The notes under the pieces were generated by a model, which made no database searches, was not told where the DNA came from, and worked only from the letters and a program-made list of their open reading frames with translations. A stretch of 64,000 nucleotides of DNA from Shinella sp. SUS2 (lineage in GTDB: Bacteria > Pseudomonadota > Alphaproteobacteria > Rhizobiales > Rhizobiaceae): the NCBI RefSeq assembly GCF_001262505.1, contig NZ_KQ410724.1, forward strand, positions 124,001-188,000, in the 5' to 3' direction. The translations under genes and the position numbers were made by a program. This document shows positions 1 through 8,955 of the stretch, one piece after another (position 1 is the first letter of the stretch; each line of letters begins with the position of its first letter).

Positions 1-42
1 GGTTGAAAGATTGAGCGCGGAGTATGGGATGGAAGGCACGGC

Positions 43-885
43 ATGGATATCGAGATTCGCAGGGCCTATCGCGACGAGCTGGTCGACATCCTGGAGCGGG
101 CTGCCGCAGAAGGGTGGAACCCGGGCCTTGGCGACGCCGCGCCGTTCTGGGCGGCGGACCCCGAAGGCTATCTCGTCGCCGAAGCGGACAAGCGCGTCGT
201 GGGTACGATCTCGCTCGTGCGCTACGGTGCGGACTATGCCTTTCTCGGCTTTTACATCGTGGATCCGCAGGTGCGCGGGCAGGGCGTCGGCCTGCGCCTC
301 TGGAATGCGGCGATGGATCTGGCCGGCGGCCGCCTGGTCGGCCTCGATGGGGTCGTCCCCCAGCAGGAGAATTACCGCCGATCCGGCTTTGCCTACGCCC
401 ACGCCAATATCCGCCACGGGGGCCGGGTGGAGAGCGCCATGCCGACGGATTCGCGGCTGACGCCGGTCTCGCCCGTCCACATGCCGCTGATCGTCGACTA
501 CGATGCGCGCTTTACTCCGGCGCGCCGCGAGGCATTCCTGCGCGAATGGCTGAAGGAGCAGGAGACGCGCCAGAGCGTGGCGCTGCTGCACGGCACCGGC
601 ATTTCCGGCTACGGCACGATCCGCGCCAGCAGGGAGGGCTTCAAGATCGGCCCGCTGTTCTCCGACACCGATGTTGGCGCCGAGGTGATCTTCCGGGCGC
701 TGGTCGCAAGCGTCGGCGGCGGGGAGATTTTTCTCGACATCCCCGCGCCCAATGCTGAGGCCAAGGCGCTTTGCGTGCGCCATGGTCTTTCGCCGGTCTT
801 CGAGACCGCGCGCATGTACCGGGGCGCGGCGCCGGACCTGCCGCTCGGACACATCTACGGGATCACGAGCTTCGAGCTCGGCTGA
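43..885 (+). CDS. GNAT family N-acetyltransferase, two-domain type
   Basis: A 280-residue protein. Residues about 1-130 form a GNAT fold: the segment FYIVDPQVRGQGVGLRLW carries the R/Q-x-x-G-x-G/A acetyl-CoA pyrophosphate-binding motif. The C-terminal half (from about residue 145) is a second, degenerate acetyltransferase-like domain as in two-domain GNAT proteins of bacteria. The substrate cannot be read from sequence; family members acetylate amines of small molecules or proteins. The ATG at 43 gives a normal GNAT N-terminus (MDIEIRRAYRDEL). It converges with the deacetylase gene, with only 6 bases between the stops, so the two are independent transcripts. Confidence 0.85.
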   Translation: MDIEIRRAYRDELVDILERAAAEGWNPGLGDAAPFWAADPEGYLVAEADKRVVGTISLVRYGADYAFLGFYIVDPQVRGQGVGLRLWNAAMDLAGGRLVGLDGVVPQQENYRRSGFAYAHANIRHGGRVESAMPTDSRLTPVSPVHMPLIVDYDARFTPARREAFLREWLKEQETRQSVALLHGTGISGYGTIRASREGFKIGPLFSDTDVGAEVIFRALVASVGGGEIFLDIPAPNAEAKALCVRHGLSPVFETARMYRGAAPDLPLGHIYGITSFELG

Positions 886-891
886 GCGGCC

Positions 892-1719
892 TTACCGGTC
901 TGCCAGGGCGAGCAGTTGCGGTTCCGTGCCGCCCCTGTGGCGCAGCGTCACCACCGAATAGCCTTCCGCCTTCAGCCGCGCGAGCAGCGAGGGCAGCACG
1001 GCAGCGGTCCGCTTGTGGATGTCGTGCATCAGGATGATGCCGCGGCCGCGCTTGCGCAGGCCCTGCATGGTGCGGCTGGCGACGGAGGCGGGCGTCACCT
1101 TGAAGTAGTCCTTCGAATCGACATCCATGTCCATGACGATGGTGCCGCGACGGGATACGGCGCTGCGCAGCGCGGACGTATCCGCGAGATAGGGGAAGCG
1201 GAAGAAATCCGGCTGGCGCGCGGTGGCGCGTTCCACGGCCTTCTCGCCCTTGCGGATTTCCGCCATGGCCGCCTCGAAGGCGAGATAGCGCAGATTGGCA
1301 TGGCGATAGGTGTGGCTGCCGACGGTATGGCCGCGCGCCACAACCTTGCGGGCGATTGCCGGATAGGCGTCGGCCATCTGGCCGACCATCAGGAAGGTCG
1401 CCTTCACGCCATAGCTGTCGAGCGTGTCGAGGATCGCTTCGGTGCGGCCGGGCACGGGGCCGTCGTCGAAGGTCAGCACAACCTCCTTGTGCTTCAGCTT
1501 CAGGTCGCCGAGCGAGGCGACAGCGAGCGTGCGCCCGGCAAGGCCTGTTCGCCCGGCCCAGCGAGCCGGCGACATCGGCACGGGATCATCCGCGTCGAGC
1601 TTCTTCGCCGTCTCGGCCTCGGCAAAGGCGGTCTGGGTGGACGAGCGCGGCTTGGTCGTGTTGCAGCCGGCAAGAACGGAGAGGGCCGCCAGGGCGGCAA
1701 GAAGCAGGCGGCAACGCAT
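892..1719 (-). CDS. Polysaccharide deacetylase (NodB domain) lipoprotein
   Basis: Predicted 275-residue carbohydrate esterase family 4 protein that would remove acetyl groups from a cell-wall or exopolysaccharide in the periplasm. The N-terminus is a lipoprotein signal peptide ending in the lipobox LAGC. The NodB motifs are visible: TFDDGP (metal-binding Asp pair), HTVGSHTYRH (metal-binding His pair), and LMHDIH near the C-terminus. I chose the ATG at 1719 because it gives a compact signal peptide; an in-frame TTG at 1734 is possible. The substrate (peptidoglycan, exopolysaccharide or chitooligosaccharide) is not determined; no nod genes are nearby, so a Nod-factor role is unlikely. Confidence 0.88.
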   Translation of the reverse strand: MRCRLLLAALAALSVLAGCNTTKPRSSTQTAFAEAETAKKLDADDPVPMSPARWAGRTGLAGRTLAVASLGDLKLKHKEVVLTFDDGPVPGRTEAILDTLDSYGVKATFLMVGQMADAYPAIARKVVARGHTVGSHTYRHANLRYLAFEAAMAEIRKGEKAVERATARQPDFFRFPYLADTSALRSAVSRRGTIVMDMDVDSKDYFKVTPASVASRTMQGLRKRGRGIILMHDIHKRTAAVLPSLLARLKAEGYSVVTLRHRGGTEPQLLALADR

Positions 1720-1805
1720 CGGGAGCACTCGCAAGGCAATGATCTTGCGAGAACTTTTGTCAAATCATGGTTAATGAAGCGTTGCGCGGCCGGAAGGAAG
1801 GCGCG

Positions 1806-3692
1806 TTACCCGGCCATCGCCTCCTCATATTCCGCCGAAAGTTCCAGCCACTGTTCCTCGGCATCGTTGAGCTTGTCGGCTGCCATCGAGCGCAGCTTGG
1901 CCTTCTCCGCGGCCTTGGCCGGGCTCTTCTCGTAGAGCGCGGGATCTGCAAGCTCCACGTCAAGAAGCTGAATCTGCTTCTGCAGCTTTGCCGTCAGCGA
2001 TTCGATTTCATTGATCTTTTTCTTCAGCGGGGCGAACTGCGCGCGCCGGTCCGCATTCGCCTTGCGCAGATCCGCCTTGCTGGCCTCGCCGCCGTTCGGG
2101 GTGGGCTTGTCCTTGTCGTCCCTCTTGCCGGACTGGACGATGAGGCTGCGATATTCCTCCATGTCGCCGTCGAAGGTTTTTACCGTGCCGTTGTTGACCA
2201 GCCAGAGCCGGTCGACGGTCGCCTCGATGAGATGCCGGTCATGCGAGATGAGGATGACGGCGCCCTCATAGTCGTTCAGCGCCTCGATCAGCGCACGACG
2301 GCTGTCGATGTCGAGATGGTTGGTCGGCTCGTCGAGGATGAGCAGGTTCGGCGCGTCGAAGGCCGCAAGCCCCATCAGAAGGCGCGCCTTCTCGCCGCCC
2401 GAGAGATCCTTGGCGGCGGTCGACATTTTTTCCGTTGCAAGCCCCATCTGGGCAACGCGGGCGCGCACCTTCGCTTCCGGTGCCTCCGGCATCAGCCGGC
2501 GCACATGTTCGACCGGCGACTGGTCCGGAATGAGGTCGTCGAGCTGGTGCTGCGCGAAGAAGCCGATCTTCAGGCCCGGCGCGCGCTTCACCGCGCCCGA
2601 TTCGGCCTCCAGCCGGCCGGAAATGAACTTGGCGAAGGTCGACTTGCCGTTGCCGTTCGAGCCGAGCAGGGCGATGCGATCGTCGTTGTCGATGCGAAGG
2701 TTGATCTGCTTGAGGATCGGCTTGCCCGGCACATAACCGACCGTGCCGCCCTCGATCGCGACGATCGGCGAGGCCGGCTGTTTCTCCGGCTCGGGGAAGG
2801 TGATCGGCTGTACATGCGTCTCGACGACGGCGGCGACCGTGCCCATGCGCTCCAGCGCCTTGACGCGGCTCTGCGCCTGCTTGGCCTTGGTCGCCTTGGC
2901 CTTGAAGCGGTCGATGAAGCTCTGCAGGTGTTTGCGCGCGGCCTCGTTCTTGGTCTTGGCCTTCATCTGCAGTTCGTCGGCCTCGGCCTTCTGGCGCTCG
3001 AACTGGTCGTAGGAGCCGCGGTAGAAGGTGAGCTTCTGCTGGTCGAGATGCACGATGGCGTTGACGGCGGTGTTGAGCAGGTCCCGGTCGTGGCTGATGA
3101 TGATGACCGTGTGCGGATAACGCCTCACATAGTCCTCCAGCCAGAGCGTGCCTTCGAGGTCGAGATAGTTGGTCGGTTCGTCGAGCAGCAGGAGGTCCGG
3201 CTCGGAGAACAGCACGGCCGCCAGCGCCACGCGCATGCGCCAGCCGCCGGAAAAGCTCTTTGCCGGGCGCTGCTGCGCTTCATGGTCGAAGCCGAGGCCT
3301 GCGAGGATGCTCGCTGCGCGCGCTTCCGCCGAATGGGCGCCGATATCGCCGAGGCGCGTCTGGATTTCGGCGATGCGGTGCGGGTCGGTCGCGGTTTCCG
3401 CTTCCTTCAGGAGGCTCGCGCGCTCCTTGTCGGCAGCGAGCACGATCTCGATCAGCGAATCGTCCGTGCCCGGCGCCTCCTGGGCCACCTGGCCGATGCG
3501 CGCGTTCTTCGGCAGCGAAATGCTGCCGGCCTCGGAGGCGAGCTGGCCGGTGATGACGCGGAACAGCGTCGACTTGCCGGTGCCGTTGCGGCCGACAAGA
3601 CCCACCTTCACCCCGCTCGGCAGCGAAAGGGAGGCATTGTCGATGAGGAGACGCCCGGCAACGCGGGCTGTGAGGCCGGAAATCGTGATCAT
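1806..3692 (-). CDS. ABC-F family ATPase
   Basis: A 628-residue soluble protein with two ABC ATPase domains and no membrane domain, the ABC-F arrangement of ribosome-associated translation factors (Uup, YheS, EttA types). Domain 1 has Walker A GRNGTGKST, signature SGGWR and Walker B LLLLDEPTNYLD; domain 2 has Walker A GSNGNGKST, signature LSGGEKAR and Walker B LLILDEPTNHLD. An arginine/lysine-rich linker (about residues 245-300) separates them. A C-terminal charged coiled coil (from about residue 545) is typical of the Uup/YheS subgroup. The start at 3692 (MITISGLTARV) matches the family N-terminus; an upstream in-frame start adds 21 unlikely residues. The exact subfamily is uncertain. Confidence 0.92.
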   Translation of the reverse strand: MITISGLTARVAGRLLIDNASLSLPSGVKVGLVGRNGTGKSTLFRVITGQLASEAGSISLPKNARIGQVAQEAPGTDDSLIEIVLAADKERASLLKEAETATDPHRIAEIQTRLGDIGAHSAEARAASILAGLGFDHEAQQRPAKSFSGGWRMRVALAAVLFSEPDLLLLDEPTNYLDLEGTLWLEDYVRRYPHTVIIISHDRDLLNTAVNAIVHLDQQKLTFYRGSYDQFERQKAEADELQMKAKTKNEAARKHLQSFIDRFKAKATKAKQAQSRVKALERMGTVAAVVETHVQPITFPEPEKQPASPIVAIEGGTVGYVPGKPILKQINLRIDNDDRIALLGSNGNGKSTFAKFISGRLEAESGAVKRAPGLKIGFFAQHQLDDLIPDQSPVEHVRRLMPEAPEAKVRARVAQMGLATEKMSTAAKDLSGGEKARLLMGLAAFDAPNLLILDEPTNHLDIDSRRALIEALNDYEGAVILISHDRHLIEATVDRLWLVNNGTVKTFDGDMEEYRSLIVQSGKRDDKDKPTPNGGEASKADLRKANADRRAQFAPLKKKINEIESLTAKLQKQIQLLDVELADPALYEKSPAKAAEKAKLRSMAADKLNDAEEQWLELSAEYEEAMAG

Positions 3693-3798
3693 GCCGGGTC
3701 TATAGAGCAATTTCCGCAAAAGTGCGAAGCGGTTTTGTGCCCGGAATTGCACCAAAAGGGACAGGCTGTTGGGGAACGATGCTCGCGTGCCGGCGGTG

Positions 3799-4878
3799 TC
3801 AGGCGGCCGCGCCGCCGCGATAGCCCCGGCCGGCCCGGTCGGAGACTTCCGCCGAGTAGATTCTCAGCGCAATGCCGGCGTCGCCCGCATAAGCGAGTGC
3901 CTGCTCCGCCTGGTCGTAGAACACGGCTGGCGTCGCAGCCGCATCGCTCATCGAGACGCCGGCCGTCAGCGTCAGGAAGCCGGCGGGCAGTTCGCGGTCC
4001 ATGAAGGGGAAGGGCTTTTCCGCGACGCGCACGGCAATGCGCCGGGCGATCGTCACGGCGATCTCGCGGCTGACATCCGGCAGCAGCAGGCAGAAGACAT
4101 CCGGCCCGGTGCGCGCGACGAAATCACCCTTCTTGACCGAGCGGCGGAAGATGGCGGCAAGCCGCTTCAGCGTCTTTTCCGCAGCGCCCGCGGGATGGGT
4201 CTCGGCAAATTCCTTGAGCTGCTCGACGCGGAACATCAGCAGGCCGGCGGTCCCGCTCGCCGCCTCGGTCTGGTAGAAGACCTTCAGCCGGCCGAGCAGG
4301 GCGGCATGATTGCCAAGGCCGGTCACGGGATCGTGGGTCAGCGCCTCGCGGCTGACGGAAAGACCCGAGCGTAGTCCGTCGAGATGGGCCTGCAGGTCTT
4401 CTATGCGCGCGGTAGCCGAGCGATCGGCGCCGAGGATGTCGCGCAGGATCGACAGGAGCCGGACCGTATCGCTGGAGAAATCGGAAATGCCGAGCACCGG
4501 GTCCTTGCGCATGCGGGCGGCGATTTCCTCCAGCTCCTGCAGGGCGACCGCGCGGTTGCGCCGGCTGGCTTCCGCCGCCGCCGAGATTTCGGTGAGCACC
4601 CGCACGGCCTCGCCTGCCGCCTGGCCAGCGGCGAGCACGTTGTGGCTGGGCAGGGAGTGGCGCAGCGCGATCGAATCGAGCGCCGCCTGTTCCGGTGCCT
4701 TGCCGAGTGCCGCGATCTCACGCGCCACGCTCGCATTGCCGTTCAGCGCCTCGAACAGCAGTTCATAGTTCCGCGGCAGGCCGGCTATGCCGAGATTGGC
4801 CATCACATGTGCGATGCGCGCCGTGATCGGCGGAACGGCGGGCTGCGTGTTCGGGGTGGTGCTGTCTTTGCTGCTCAT
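3799..4878 (-). CDS. GGDEF-domain protein with degenerate active site
   Basis: A 359-residue protein without membrane segments. The C-terminal half (from about residue 180, DPVTGLGNHAALLGRL) is recognisably a GGDEF domain, but the catalytic loop reads RTGPDVFCLLLP where active diguanylate cyclases have GG(D/E)EF. It is therefore probably unable to make cyclic di-GMP and more likely acts as a sensor or regulatory partner. The N-terminal 170 residues are helical and alanine-rich, with no domain I can name. It stands alone between the ABC-F gene and a small hypothetical gene, all on the same strand but with gaps of 100-190 bases. Confidence 0.8.
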   Translation of the reverse strand: MSSKDSTTPNTQPAVPPITARIAHVMANLGIAGLPRNYELLFEALNGNASVAREIAALGKAPEQAALDSIALRHSLPSHNVLAAGQAAGEAVRVLTEISAAAEASRRNRAVALQELEEIAARMRKDPVLGISDFSSDTVRLLSILRDILGADRSATARIEDLQAHLDGLRSGLSVSREALTHDPVTGLGNHAALLGRLKVFYQTEAASGTAGLLMFRVEQLKEFAETHPAGAAEKTLKRLAAIFRRSVKKGDFVARTGPDVFCLLLPDVSREIAVTIARRIAVRVAEKPFPFMDRELPAGFLTLTAGVSMSDAAATPAVFYDQAEQALAYAGDAGIALRIYSAEVSDRAGRGYRGGAAA

Positions 4879-5071
4879 GGAACGCCGTCGGGTGCTGCGC
4901 GGGCGGGCGCCGGCGCGGGAAGGGAACGATCGGCGTAACTATCGGATTGCGCGGTTAATTTTGCGTGTGCTGAAGAAAAATTCAGGCCAAAGTTGATAAT
5001 GCGCAAGACGGAAGAGGCGGTGTGCGGCGGCATCCTGTGGACGCCGCCGCACGAGGGTATGGTTCAGAACC

Positions 5072-5356
5072 TCATGCCGTTCGGCGGGTAAGCGGGATCA
5101 CCCGCATCACCTGTCCGATCACGGTCGAGCGGGCCGGTTCCTTGGTGCGGGGCGCGCGATTTTGCTGGAGTTCGCGCATCGCCGCCGCATATCCCTCCGC
5201 GCGCGCTTCCTGCAGCGCCACGTCAAGGGTCTTCTCGATCACCGGATAGCACTCCTCCGGCAGATAGGCATTCGGGGCGTCCGTGCCGTAAACCCGTGCC
5301 ATCTTGCAAAGCGTACTGCCGAGCAGGGCTGCCCACTCTTCGGTCGTTCTTGCCAT
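5072..5356 (-). CDS. Hypothetical small protein
   Basis: A 94-residue soluble protein, acidic and alanine/glutamate-rich, with no signal peptide or membrane segment. I do not recognise a named family. A purine-rich stretch AGAGGGAAGAAAA lies just before its start and serves as ribosome binding site. Its upstream region contains two near-perfect inverted repeats (5440-5459 and 5496-5512), suggesting regulation by one or two dimeric repressors. It is separated from its neighbours and is probably monocistronic. Confidence 0.65.
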   Translation of the reverse strand: MARTTEEWAALLGSTLCKMARVYGTDAPNAYLPEECYPVIEKTLDVALQEARAEGYAAAMRELQQNRAPRTKEPARSTVIGQVMRVIPLTRRTA

Positions 5357-5439
5357 TTTTCTTCCCTCTTTCAGGAGAGGCCTGTGCCGTCCCGCATCAG
5401 CCTCAATGGCAGCGACTATCCCATTACCGATCGCCCGTG

Positions 5440-5459
5440 CCTGTCACTTAGGTGACAGG
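5440..5459. promoter_or_regulatory. Palindromic operator candidate 1 upstream of the 94-aa gene
   Basis: CCTGTCAC-TTAG-GTGACAGG, a perfect inverted repeat with 8-bp arms about 85 bases before the start codon at 5356. The symmetry suits a dimeric helix-turn-helix repressor. The binding protein is unknown. Confidence 0.5.
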
Positions 5460-5495
5460 ACGAAGCAGCCCCCTTAATCGATGCCGAGCGCTCCC

Positions 5496-5512
5496 ATACA
5501 CCCCAAGTGTAT
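5496..5512. promoter_or_regulatory. Palindromic operator candidate 2 upstream of the 94-aa gene
   Basis: ATACAC-N5-GTGTAT, a perfect inverted repeat with 6-bp arms, 36 bases from the first palindrome. It has a different sequence, so it may bind a different protein. It also lies just downstream of the convergent end of the DinB-like gene. Confidence 0.4.
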
Positions 5513-5554
5513 CACCACTATTGCAGGAACAGGAAGGGTCACTCGCCCTAAAAT

Positions 5555-6064
5555 TTATAGGAATTCCTTTCCTTCGGTGCGCGCGAAGTAGATGAGATCG
5601 AGCGTAATGCTCGGCCCGCCGACCGCTGTCAGCATGCCGTGGCACTGGCCACGGTGGTGGGTCTGGTGGTTGAACATGTGGGTGAGGGCGGGGCGAAGCG
5701 GATGGGTGATGACCGTCGGATTGGTGAGCGGGCTATAGGTGAAATCGGCGGCGATCGTCTCTTCCGAAAGCGAATCGGCATAGGCGACCAGCCGGGCGTC
5801 CTCCGCCTGTCGCGCCGCCCAGAGGCCGGAAAAATCCTCGTGGAGGATCGTATCGAGGCGCGTCGGGGCATCGCCTATGCCGGTGAAGCGTTTCATCCAG
5901 ATGCGGTCGGCCGTGAGCAAATGGTTCAGCGTGCGGTGCAGCGAGCCGAAGAAAGTGCCGGTATCCCGACGAAACGCGTCGTCGTCGAGCTTGCCGACTT
6001 CGGTGTAGAGCGTACGGTTGGCCCAGGCATTGTAGGCGGCGAACATGCGGTAGTGGTCGAGCAT
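5555..6064 (-). CDS. DinB family protein
   Basis: A 169-residue DinB/YfiT-like four-helix-bundle protein. The three metal-binding histidines expected of the family can be placed at HRTLNHLL (near residue 45), and at MFNHQTHHRGQ in the C-terminal helix. Members of this superfamily include thiol-dependent metalloenzymes, but the reaction of this one is unknown. The name reflects homology to a damage-induced Bacillus gene and does not imply the E. coli DNA polymerase IV. The start at 6064 (MLDHYRMFAAYN) is preceded at seven bases by GGAG; an ATG 12 bases upstream is in frame. It is divergent from the GST gene. Confidence 0.85.
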   Translation of the reverse strand: MLDHYRMFAAYNAWANRTLYTEVGKLDDDAFRRDTGTFFGSLHRTLNHLLTADRIWMKRFTGIGDAPTRLDTILHEDFSGLWAARQAEDARLVAYADSLSEETIAADFTYSPLTNPTVITHPLRPALTHMFNHQTHHRGQCHGMLTAVGGPSITLDLIYFARTEGKEFL

Positions 6065-6198
6065 TGCAGTCTCCATGATCTGACCGAACTATAACCGAAG
6101 CGCGGATGGGCCGCGTGAATGCCACCCATGAAATTATGTGATTTGCGTAAGGCGTCATCCTGCGGTCCTATGGCGGGAAACCGAACGAAGAGGCTTTG

Positions 6199-6888
6199 AT
6201 GACCCGACTGCTCTATGCGCTTTCCGGTGCCGACCGGACCCGCCAGTTTTCGCCCCATGTCTGGAAGACGGTGATGTCGCTCGCCCACAAGGGCCTTGCC
6301 TATGAGACGGTGCCGGTCGGCTTTACCGAGATCCCGGCCATCGAGGGCGGCAGCACGGCGACGGTGCCGCTCCTGCGCGACGGTGACCGGCTGGTGCGCG
6401 ACAGTTTCGACATCGCGCTCTATCTCGACGAAGCCTATCCCGACCGTCCGTCGCTGTTCGGCGGGGAGGGCGGAAAGGCGATGGCCCGCTTCATCGAGAG
6501 CTGGTCGCAATCGATCCTGCACATGGCCGTCACCCGCATCGCCATCCTTGACATCCACAATCTCCTGGAGCCGGCCGACCAGACCTATTTCCGCCGCAGC
6601 CGCGAGGAACGCCTCGGCGCCTCGCTTGAGGAGATCGCGGCGGCCGGCAAGGCGGAGGTCGAGGGCTTTTCCCGAAAACTGCAGCCGCTGCGCAACATGC
6701 TAAAGATCCAGCCCTTCATCGGCGGCGAAGGCCCGCTCTTTCCTGATTATATCGTCTTCGGCGCGCTGCAATGGCTACGCACGACGGCGGGCACGAAGGT
6801 GCTGGAGGAGGGCGATCCCGTTGCCGACTGGTTTGCCCGCTGCCTTGATCTGCATGGCGGCGTCGGCCACCGTGTGACGGCGGCGTGA
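6199..6888 (+). CDS. Glutathione S-transferase family protein
   Basis: A 229-residue protein with an N-terminal thioredoxin-like domain (about residues 1-80; the cis-Pro region is TATVPLLRDG and the glutathione-contacting acidic/serine motif is RDSFDIALYLDEAYP) and a C-terminal helical domain. It resembles the beta-etherase/GstA-like GST group common in rhizobia. The substrate is unknown. The ATG at 6199 is preferred over the adjoining TTG at 6196. Confidence 0.88.
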   Translation: MTRLLYALSGADRTRQFSPHVWKTVMSLAHKGLAYETVPVGFTEIPAIEGGSTATVPLLRDGDRLVRDSFDIALYLDEAYPDRPSLFGGEGGKAMARFIESWSQSILHMAVTRIAILDIHNLLEPADQTYFRRSREERLGASLEEIAAAGKAEVEGFSRKLQPLRNMLKIQPFIGGEGPLFPDYIVFGALQWLRTTAGTKVLEEGDPVADWFARCLDLHGGVGHRVTAA

Positions 6889-6993
6889 AACTTTGCCGCT
6901 GGCGGCGCCAATCGCGGCGCCCCTCTTGTTTTGCCGGTCGTTGGCGGCTATGGAACCGGCCACTTTCACCGGAAAACCAAGGGAAACGGGAAA

Positions 6994-7416
6994 ATGGCGA
7001 TTGAACGCACCTTTTCGATGATCAAGCCGGACGCGACGAAGCGCAACCTGACCGGCGCGATCACCAAGATGCTCGAAGACGCGGGCCTGCGCGTCGTTGC
7101 TTCCAAGCGCGTCTGGATGAGCAAGCGCGAAGCCGAAGGCTTCTACGCCGTTCACAAGGAGCGTCCGTTCTTCGGCGAGCTCGTTGAAGGCATGACCTCC
7201 GGCCCGACGATCGTCCAGGTTCTGGAAGGCGAAAACGCCATCCTGAAGAACCGCGAAGTCATGGGCGCCACCAACCCGGCCAATGCCGACGAAGGCACGA
7301 TCCGCAAGACGCACGCCCTGTCGATCGGCGAAAACTCGGTTCACGGTTCGGATGCTCCGGAAACCGCTGCCCAGGAAATCAAGTACTGGTTCTCCGACAC
7401 CGAAATCGTCGGCTGA
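6994..7416 (+). CDS. ndk: Nucleoside diphosphate kinase
   Basis: A 140-residue enzyme that transfers the gamma phosphate of ATP to other nucleoside diphosphates through a phospho-histidine. It shows the family N-terminus [15 protein letters not shown], the ATP-binding region, and the catalytic His in the motif SVHGSDA near residue 118. The start at 6994 follows a GGGAAACGGG purine stretch and gives the conserved [12 protein letters not shown] start. It is followed by a strong intrinsic terminator, so it is probably transcribed alone. Confidence 0.97.
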   Translation: MAIERTFSMIKPDATKRNLTGAITKMLEDAGLRVVASKRVWMSKREAEGFYAVHKERPFFGELVEGMTSGPTIVQVLEGENAILKNREVMGATNPANADEGTIRKTHALSIGENSVHGSDAPETAAQEIKYWFSDTEIVG

Positions 7417-7461
7417 ATCGGTTTCTCCGGCTCCGGCCGGAAACCTTTGACGGAACTTGAA

Positions 7462-7488
7462 AACCGGGGCCGAAAGGCCCCGGTTTTT
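7462..7488 (+). terminator. Intrinsic terminator after ndk
   Basis: A 10-bp stem (AACCGGGGCC / GGCCCCGGTT) with a GAAA loop followed by five T residues. The A-run on its other side means it may also serve the convergent gene at 7487. Confidence 0.88.
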
Positions 7489-8896
7489 ATTGTGCCGGGT
7501 CGAACTTGAAGAGCGGCTGGCCGGCCAGGAGCAGTGCTTCGGCCGGGTGGTGCATGTAGCTCTGGCAGCCGCGATCGAGGCGCATTGCAAAATCGGTGGC
7601 GATGGCAAGCTTCGTTTCGGCTGGCTCGACGGCAAGGACGAAATCGGCAAGACGGGCATGATCGCCGGCGGCAAACAGCAGCTCTGCGACGATCGGCGCC
7701 TTTACAGGGTCTTTTGCAAGCGGCGTCAGCGGTACGGATGTCAGGGATTTTGAAAGCTCCGCCCACAACGGCCATTCCGCCTGGAATTTCAGGCTGACAT
7801 CCGTCGGCGCCTCCGGGAGGACATCGGACTTGCCGGTGAGGTAGGGAGCAAGCGCGTCGATGGCCACGATCCGGTCGATGAGGTCCCGTATCGAGACATT
7901 GCTGGTCGGGGGAACGACGCGGCGCGTATTGATAGGCATGCTTTCGAGCGTCGTATCGACCACGGCGGGATCGGGCACGGCAGCGCGAAGGGTCCGATAG
8001 GCCAGCAGCCATGCAGGATCCAGAAGGCCTTCCGGCTTGATCCGCCCGGCCGTGATCTCGGCCAGAACCGCCGTCGCCGCCTTTTCCGCGGAGGCGACAT
8101 CGCCGGTCTGGTTCAGATAGGTCATCAGGAAATCGCGCTCCGGCTCCTTCGCGGCCATAATCCAGATGGCATGCAGGCTTTTCTGCGTCGCCTGCATTGC
8201 GGCATCAGGCACCGGGATTCGCGGCAAGGCCGGGTTGCCGACCAGCGCCGGCGCCCAGCTCCACATGCGCGTCAGGTCCGCGAGCATCGCTGCCTCGGGA
8301 AAGCCGGCAACGAAGACCGGCCAGGCATTCGGGTCGCGCTGGCTCGCGACGAGCCCCGCCTGAAGGAAGAACAGCTTGTGGCGGCCTGCCGATGCGGCGA
8401 GCTTGGCCTTCTCCTCGTCGGGCCGGTCTGCAATGGCGGGCACGATCCGCCCGCTTATCGGGATCTGCCGTTCCGGCGGTAGGCTGGCGATGGCGGCCAG
8501 CAATTTGTCGCCATCGCCATGCACCAGGATTGCCCGCACGGTGGAGATCAGCCCGTTCAGTTGAACCGGATCGGCGTTGCCCAGCGCGTCGAACCCGTCT
8601 CGCGCTCCATCGATGGCGCCTGCAAGATCGATGGCTTCGCGCACGCCGGCATCGCGCAGTCCGTGGGCGAGCTTGGTCGCCTCGTCCATGGAAAGGCGGC
8701 CGTAGCGGATTTTCAGATAGGCGGCTTCCGCCCCGAAACCGCGCGCTTTCAATCGCGGCAGTTTTTCCCGGTCGGCCAGCACCGTATCAGAAAATGCAAG
8801 GATGACGGGCTTTGCTGGACAGGTCGCGGCTTCCTCGGCATAGGCCGCAGGAGAGAAAACGGACAGGCCGAGAACCAGGGCAGGCAGGAATCGCAT
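7487..8896 (-). CDS. Hypothetical exported protein
   Basis: A 469-residue protein with a cleavable Sec signal peptide (MRFLPALVLGLSVFSPAAYA, cleavage after AYA). The mature part is helical and repeat-like, with many short amphipathic helices, suggestive of an alpha-solenoid, but I recognise no named domain or catalytic motif. It is likely periplasmic. It converges with ndk and lies downstream of the two-gene unit of the CGNR regulator and a lipoprotein, 60 bases away, with which it may be co-transcribed. Confidence 0.75.
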   Translation of the reverse strand: MRFLPALVLGLSVFSPAAYAEEAATCPAKPVILAFSDTVLADREKLPRLKARGFGAEAAYLKIRYGRLSMDEATKLAHGLRDAGVREAIDLAGAIDGARDGFDALGNADPVQLNGLISTVRAILVHGDGDKLLAAIASLPPERQIPISGRIVPAIADRPDEEKAKLAASAGRHKLFFLQAGLVASQRDPNAWPVFVAGFPEAAMLADLTRMWSWAPALVGNPALPRIPVPDAAMQATQKSLHAIWIMAAKEPERDFLMTYLNQTGDVASAEKAATAVLAEITAGRIKPEGLLDPAWLLAYRTLRAAVPDPAVVDTTLESMPINTRRVVPPTSNVSIRDLIDRIVAIDALAPYLTGKSDVLPEAPTDVSLKFQAEWPLWAELSKSLTSVPLTPLAKDPVKAPIVAELLFAAGDHARLADFVLAVEPAETKLAIATDFAMRLDRGCQSYMHHPAEALLLAGQPLFKFDPAQ

Positions 8897-8955
8897 CGGT
8901 CCGATCCTCCGGGAAGCAGCTTTGGAGGGAACGCACGAACCCTGACGAATATTCG

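Noticed and set aside
1767..4004. A 745-codon open frame on the plus strand
   Set aside because: It is antisense to the ABC-F gene, has no domain and arises from high GC content; the ABC-F motifs on the minus strand are unmistakable.
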